Shown: piece by piece, positions 60,808-64,000 of the stretch
How the letters are laid out: each line of letters begins with the position of its first letter
How positions within the stretch are numbered: the first letter of the stretch is position 1
Source: Verrucomicrobiota bacterium
Lineage (GTDB): Bacteria; Verrucomicrobiota; Verrucomicrobiia; Opitutales; Opitutaceae
Length of the DNA: 64,000 nt
NCBI GenBank assembly: GCA_026398135.1
Contig: JAPLTN010000056.1
Coordinates: 21,097 to 85,096 of the forward strand
Reading direction: 5' to 3'
Position numbers and translations under genes: made by a program
The notes under the pieces: model-generated
Seen by the model: only the letters and a program-made list of their open reading frames with translations
Told to the model about the DNA's origin: nothing
Database searches by the model: none

Positions 60808-62166
60808 ATGTCCGCCGCCACTCCCACCGCTTCCGCTACCGCCCACACCGACGAACACTACCTCTCCATGGACCTCCTGCGTTTCACCACCGCAGGTTCG
60901 GTGGACGACGGCAAATCCACCTTGATCGGCCGCCTGCTCTACGACTCCAAGGCGATCTTCGAGGACACGCTGGAGAATCTGGAACGCGTCACCGAGCAGC
61001 GCGGCGAGGACAACCTTAACCTCGCGCTCCTCACCGACGGCCTGCGCGCCGAGCGCGAGCAAGGCATCACCATCGACGTCGCCTACCGCTACTTCGCCAC
61101 GCCGAAGCGCAAGTTCATCATCGCCGATACGCCCGGCCACATCCAATACACGCGCAACATGGTGACCGGCGCCTCCACCGCCAACCTCGCCATCATCCTG
61201 ATCGATGCCCGCAAGGGCGTGATCGAACAGACCTGCCGCCACTCCTTCATCGCGTCCCTGCTCGGCATTCCGCACGTCGTGGTGGCGGTTAACAAGATGG
61301 ACCTGGTGGACTTCTCCGAGGCGCGCTTCAACGAGATCGTCGCCCAATTCAGCGAGTTCGCCTCCCGCCTGAACATCCCCGACATCAAGTTCATCCCCAT
61401 TTCCGCCCTGCACGGCGACAACGTTGTCGATAAGTCCGACCGCACGCCCTGGTATCAAGGCGGCGCCCTGCTCTACACCCTCGAAACCGTTTACATCGGC
61501 AGCGACCACAATCACGTGGATCCGCGCTTCTCGATCCAGACCGTCATCCGGCCCAACAACGACGCGCATCACGATTTCCGCGGCTTCGCGGGCCGGGTGG
61601 CGGGCGGCGTCTTCAAACCCGGCGACGACATCGTTTCCCTGCCCTCCGGCCTGCCGGCCAAGATCAAAAGCATCCACGGACCCGAGGGCGAGCTGGCCGA
61701 GGCCTTCGCGCCCATGTCGGTCGCCATCACCCTGGACCGCGAGATCGACAGCTCGCGCGGCGACCTTTTTGCCAAGCTTAACAACCAGCCGGTCGTCACC
61801 CAAGACATCGAAGCGATGATCTGCTGGTTCTCGCCCAAACCGCTCAACCCGGCGGGCAAATACATCCTCCGCCACACCACGCGTGAGACCAAGTGCGCGC
61901 TCAAAGCCGTCCGCTATAAAGTCGATATCAACACCCTCCGCAAACAAACCGAAGACGTGAGCGTGGGCATGAATGACATCGGCCGCATCCACGTGCGCAC
62001 CGCCACGCCGCTGATGATCGACCCGTATAAACGCAACCGCACCACGGGCAGCTTTATCCTGATCGACGAATTTACCAACGCCACCGTGGGCGCCGGCATG
62101 ATTCTCTGGCCGGACGGCGGCGACCGCGCCCCGACCGACCAGTTCGCCGACATGGGCGGGTTGTAA
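60808..62166 (+). CDS. cysN: Sulfate adenylyltransferase subunit 1 (GTPase)
   Basis: CysN is the EF-Tu-like GTPase that drives APS formation by CysD. The 452-aa protein has the G1 motif GSVDDGKST (31-39), G3 DTPGH, G4 NKMD and the REQGITIDVAYRYF switch region. There is no C-terminal APS kinase fusion, which agrees with the separate cysC. The coding strand is C-rich, opposite to the G-rich plus strand of the first 10 kb. Confidence 0.96.
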   Translation: MSAATPTASATAHTDEHYLSMDLLRFTTAGSVDDGKSTLIGRLLYDSKAIFEDTLENLERVTEQRGEDNLNLALLTDGLRAEREQGITIDVAYRYFATPKRKFIIADTPGHIQYTRNMVTGASTANLAIILIDARKGVIEQTCRHSFIASLLGIPHVVVAVNKMDLVDFSEARFNEIVAQFSEFASRLNIPDIKFIPISALHGDNVVDKSDRTPWYQGGALLYTLETVYIGSDHNHVDPRFSIQTVIRPNNDAHHDFRGFAGRVAGGVFKPGDDIVSLPSGLPAKIKSIHGPEGELAEAFAPMSVAITLDREIDSSRGDLFAKLNNQPVVTQDIEAMICWFSPKPLNPAGKYILRHTTRETKCALKAVRYKVDINTLRKQTEDVSVGMNDIGRIHVRTATPLMIDPYKRNRTTGSFILIDEFTNATVGAGMILWPDGGDRAPTDQFADMGGL

Positions 62167-62320
62167 GTTGATTATTGACTATACAGTTGGGATGTTAGTA
62201 TCGAGGTGACTGATGCCTACTTTAGGTTTGTTAACGAAGTTCCGTCTGGTGCTTATGGATTGCTCATCACCTAAATCTACCCGCTATCGGTTTAAAATTA
62301 TCACAAACTAAATCTAGTCG
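62167..62320. other. AT-richer stretch with a possible gene remnant
   Basis: This 154-bp stretch is visibly lower in GC than its surroundings. One frame ending in TAA at about 62275 reads WDVSIEVTDAYFRFVNEVPS and continues to GAYGLLIT, without an upstream start. It could be the 3' end of a lost gene. Nothing else was recognised. Confidence 0.3.
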
Positions 62321-62563
62321 ATGAATACCCCGAATATAATCAAATGCTTTCTCATGTCAGTGATAGCGGTTACTGCATCTATTGCTTCCGCGATGGATTG
62401 GCATGTTTCTAAAAGCGGTGACGATAAAGCCTCCGGAACCTGCCACCGTGCCCGCCGACAATTGGCCCGACGTGGACGTTGTCCCCTTTGTCGCGGCGGC
62501 GCTTGCGACCGAGGAGCGAGTTATTATGGTGCTTAATTATAGCGCGCTTTCGAGTTGAGCTGC
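62321..62563 (+). pseudogene. Remnant of a secreted beta-helix-type protein gene
   Basis: The frame begins with a credible signal peptide (MNTPNIIKCFLMSVIAVTAS...SAM) followed by DWHVSKSGDDKASGT, the usual start of secreted parallel beta-helix or polysaccharide lyase-like proteins. After that the frame turns into Arg/Cys-rich nonsense. In another frame the sequence continues as EPATVPADNWPDVDVVPF and ends LNYSALSS at a stop inside MITE-like copy D. This looks like a gene reduced to two joined fragments by deletion and insertion. The identity of the lost enzyme is uncertain. Confidence 0.5.
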
Positions 62564-62675
62564 ATTGGCCGTGACGGCCAATCCTACATATAATGCATAG
62601 CTTGTAATTTGTGTAGCGTTGGCCGTCCCCGGCCAATTCCGACGTTCTGCTCATCTTGACTGCGAATTAGAATAA
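62535..62675. mobile_element. MITE-like repeat, copy D
   Basis: This copy has the orientation of copy A, with the inner arm pair GCATTGGCCGTGACGGCCAA and TTGGCCGTCCCCGGCCAATT, the TTGTGTAGCG loop side, and the intact right end GCGAATTAGAATAA (62662-62675). The left end is degenerate. It lies at the end of the beta-helix pseudogene. Confidence 0.75.
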
Positions 62676-62798
62676 TCCCGGCGATTTCGAGCCCGCCACC
62701 CGCCACGGTCCGGGCGTCCATTTTCCGGCGCAGACGAAGCGGGGGTTTTTGTAAAACTCTTTCTCGATGACCCGCCGGAGACGGTAGGAAGGAGGTGC

Positions 62799-63206
62799 TC
62801 AGATGAGTGTTGCCACGTCGGGGTGGGCGGTGGCGAAGGCGGTGTCGAGGGTGGCTACGCGGCCACCTCTGCGGCGGGCGAGGTGGGCGAGCCAGGCGTC
62901 GGTGATTTGGCGGTGACCGAGGAGGCCGGTGGGGTCGATTTCGAGGTAGCTAAAGGAATCGTCCCAAAAGCGGTGGTGTGGCAGGGCACAGAGGCGGTGC
63001 AGTGCGGCCCAGGCGGCGGTCGGCGAGGGGTCGGCTGAAAATTGCATGTGTAAGCGGAGGAGCGTGCCTTGGGTGGTGGCGCAGCTGGCGAAAGTGCTGT
63101 CCAATCCATCGAACCAGCGAATGGCGCGGGCGTGGTGGACGTGGCTGGCCACGTTAATACCCAAAAGAACATTTCCATCAAGGAGCCACGTCGGTGACGT
63201 GCTCAT
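62799..63206 (-). CDS. vapC: PIN-domain toxin (VapC family)
   Basis: This 135-aa PIN-domain protein is the likely ribonuclease toxin of a type II toxin-antitoxin pair. The first acidic residue is in WLLDGNVLLG, and the C-terminal acidic residues are in ITDAWLAHLA and TLDTAFA. The position that often holds a conserved glutamate reads TTQGTLLRL; glutamine or glutamate variants occur in this branch. Its start overlaps the antitoxin stop by 4 bp, the usual antitoxin-first order. Confidence 0.85.
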   Translation of the reverse strand: MSTSPTWLLDGNVLLGINVASHVHHARAIRWFDGLDSTFASCATTQGTLLRLHMQFSADPSPTAAWAALHRLCALPHHRFWDDSFSYLEIDPTGLLGHRQITDAWLAHLARRRGGRVATLDTAFATAHPDVATLI

Positions 63207-63550
63207 GAGGAGGGCTCCGAGGCAGGGCGATCGGGGGTCATGTGACGAATATCTTCATCGTATTCAGCTTGTTGCACGATTTCTGGAGTGATGGGCATTC
63301 GACCGGGGCTCACTGGGAAGCGCAGGCGACCGTGGCTGATTAAAAGCCCCGTCTGTGGATCAAGGGTATGCTGGCTGGGGTCGAGGGCAGGCGCAGTATC
63401 GGAGCGGGCCGAAAAAGCAGGCTGCTGGGCGGGGGTAATGGCGGCGCGCAGAAGGTCATTGATCTCGCGGGAAATAGAGGTGCGGCGGGCGCGGGCGCGG
63501 GCGGCGGCGATCTGGTGCAGATCGGGTTCGAGTGTGATGGAAAGGCGCAT
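63203..63550 (-). CDS. Ribbon-helix-helix antitoxin (VapB-like)
   Basis: This 115-aa protein has an N-terminal ribbon-helix-helix domain (MRLSITLEPDLHQIAAARAR and TSISREINDLLRAAI) that would bind the operator and dimerise, then a disordered C-terminal part (about 55-115) that would wrap the PIN toxin. The ATG at 63550 is chosen because the RHH strand begins there; the longer frame upstream runs through operator repeats. It is coupled to vapC by an ATGA overlap. Confidence 0.82.
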   Translation of the reverse strand: MRLSITLEPDLHQIAAARARARRTSISREINDLLRAAITPAQQPAFSARSDTAPALDPSQHTLDPQTGLLISHGRLRFPVSPGRMPITPEIVQQAEYDEDIRHMTPDRPASEPSS

Positions 63551-63551
63551 G

Positions 63552-63590
63552 ATGGTGCAATGGTGTATCTGCACCATGGTGCGATGGTGC
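63552..63590. promoter_or_regulatory. Tandem ATGGTGY operator repeats
   Basis: Four ATGGTGY words start at 63552, 63560, 63576 and 63584, that is, at 8, 16 and 8 bp spacing. The skipped position is occupied by the inverse word TGCACCAT (63570-63577), which with 63552-63559 also gives an inverted repeat. Such phased repeats immediately upstream of an RHH antitoxin gene are expected for autorepression. Confidence 0.6.
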
Positions 63591-64000
63591 GAGGGCGTCA
63601 AGTGGGGCAAGGGGTATGCGCGGACGGATTATTTAACCGCGAAGACGAACTGAAGGGGCGCGAAGGGTCACTCGCGCAACGCCACCGTGCTTGCCGACGA
63701 GTGGCCCTGGCATGGGCGTGAACTAAACATATGAAACGAGATGTTCGGACGGAGTGACAACAACCGTAGCCAAGACCAAGGCGGGCCTCGCGAGGGGCTC
63801 AGCACGAAAGAAGGTGGAGGCAAAGACACGGCCGCAGGAACACGAACAGGCAGCGAGGCCGGGATGCGGGCGATTAGCGTGCTAGCATCCTGTCGGACTT
63901 AGGAAGCAGCCGGAAGAGTGGATTTTTTGCGGAGTTGGCGTGGAGGCGGACACGAAGGCGCGCCAAAAGGTGACGGAGTGGGTTTTCCGAGCGGCTGGAA
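63591..64000. other. 410 bp with no recognised gene, hairpin-rich
   Basis: No credible coding frame was found. Near 63640 there is a TTTAACCGCGAAGACGAAC word that resembles the terminal repeats of the GxxExxY cassette. From 63721 on, the sequence is purine-rich and contains a 7-bp stem closed by a GCGA (GNRA) tetraloop (63783-63800) and a GGATGC/GCATCC stem (63862-63867 with 63885-63890). It could be the start of a structured RNA or an element that continues past the window. Confidence 0.35.

Noticed and set aside
63591..63721. Reading frame across the vapBC upstream region as a gene
   Set aside because: The plus-strand frames here are low-complexity Gly/Arg-rich antisense extensions of the antitoxin gene and have no recognisable domain.

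Overview
The window is GC-rich, densely coding bacterial chromosome. A split NADH dehydrogenase operon, lipid A genes (lpxB with a dehydrogenase partner), an ArnT-like glycosylation module and the repeat style of the intergenic regions all suggest a Gram-negative verrucomicrobial lineage, with Opitutaceae as the best guess. This assignment rests on gene content and protein flavour only; there is no rRNA gene here.

Layout. 0.1-3.1 kb (minus): a three-gene lipid cluster (LpxH/PlcP-like metallophosphoesterase, diacylglycerol kinase-like enzyme, glycosyltransferase), divergent from miaA and aroB (3.2-5.3 kb). 5.3-12.9 kb (minus): a complete oligopeptide-type ABC importer operon, interrupted by an AAA/DUF4143 ATPase gene. 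13.0-13.3 kb: an intergenic region with two long palindromes. 13.3-14.6 kb: murI and a MazG-like pyrophosphohydrolase. 14.8-23.9 kb: mrp, tolB, an exported RidA-family protein, an EamA exporter, an orphan iron-type ABC permease, htpG and trmO. 23.9-31.0 kb: envelope genes, namely GT39, PAP2, a LAB_N membrane protein and GT2 in one operon, a second PAP2 protein, a Gfo/Idh dehydrogenase and lpxB. 31.1-35.4 kb: an M3 peptidase, a YugP-like membrane protease and a DegT/DnrJ aminotransferase. 35.6-47.7 kb: a tightly overlapping 12-gene nuo operon (A B C D I H J K L M M2 N) with no E, F or G and two NuoM paralogues. 47.8-54.5 kb: trpF, an unknown gene, an SDR-type protein, recO, ybeY, dxs and xseB. 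54.6 kb: tRNA-Arg(ACG). 54.9-58.6 kb: an acidic protein, acylphosphatase and an ABC-2 exporter with a TPR-like partner. 58.7-62.2 kb: cysC, cysD and cysN, with a GxxExxY gene cassette inserted between cysD and cysN. 62.2-64.0 kb: a decayed accessory zone with a pseudogene, a VapBC-type toxin-antitoxin pair and a hairpin-rich stretch without a visible gene.

The most notable signals are: (1) a non-autonomous repeat family (MITE-like, about 130-150 bp, four copies at 14.6, 33.2, 51.4 and 62.5 kb); (2) the GxxExxY cassette with inverted terminal repeats; (3) the 12-gene complex I with a second NuoM that lacks the TM7 lysine; (4) the paired palindromes upstream of murI; (5) two lipid hypotheses, a PlcP/Agt-like remodelling cassette and a GnnA/GnnB-like route to diamino lipid A; and (6) tandem 8-bp repeats in front of the toxin-antitoxin operon. 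No CRISPR array, prophage or transposase gene was seen.
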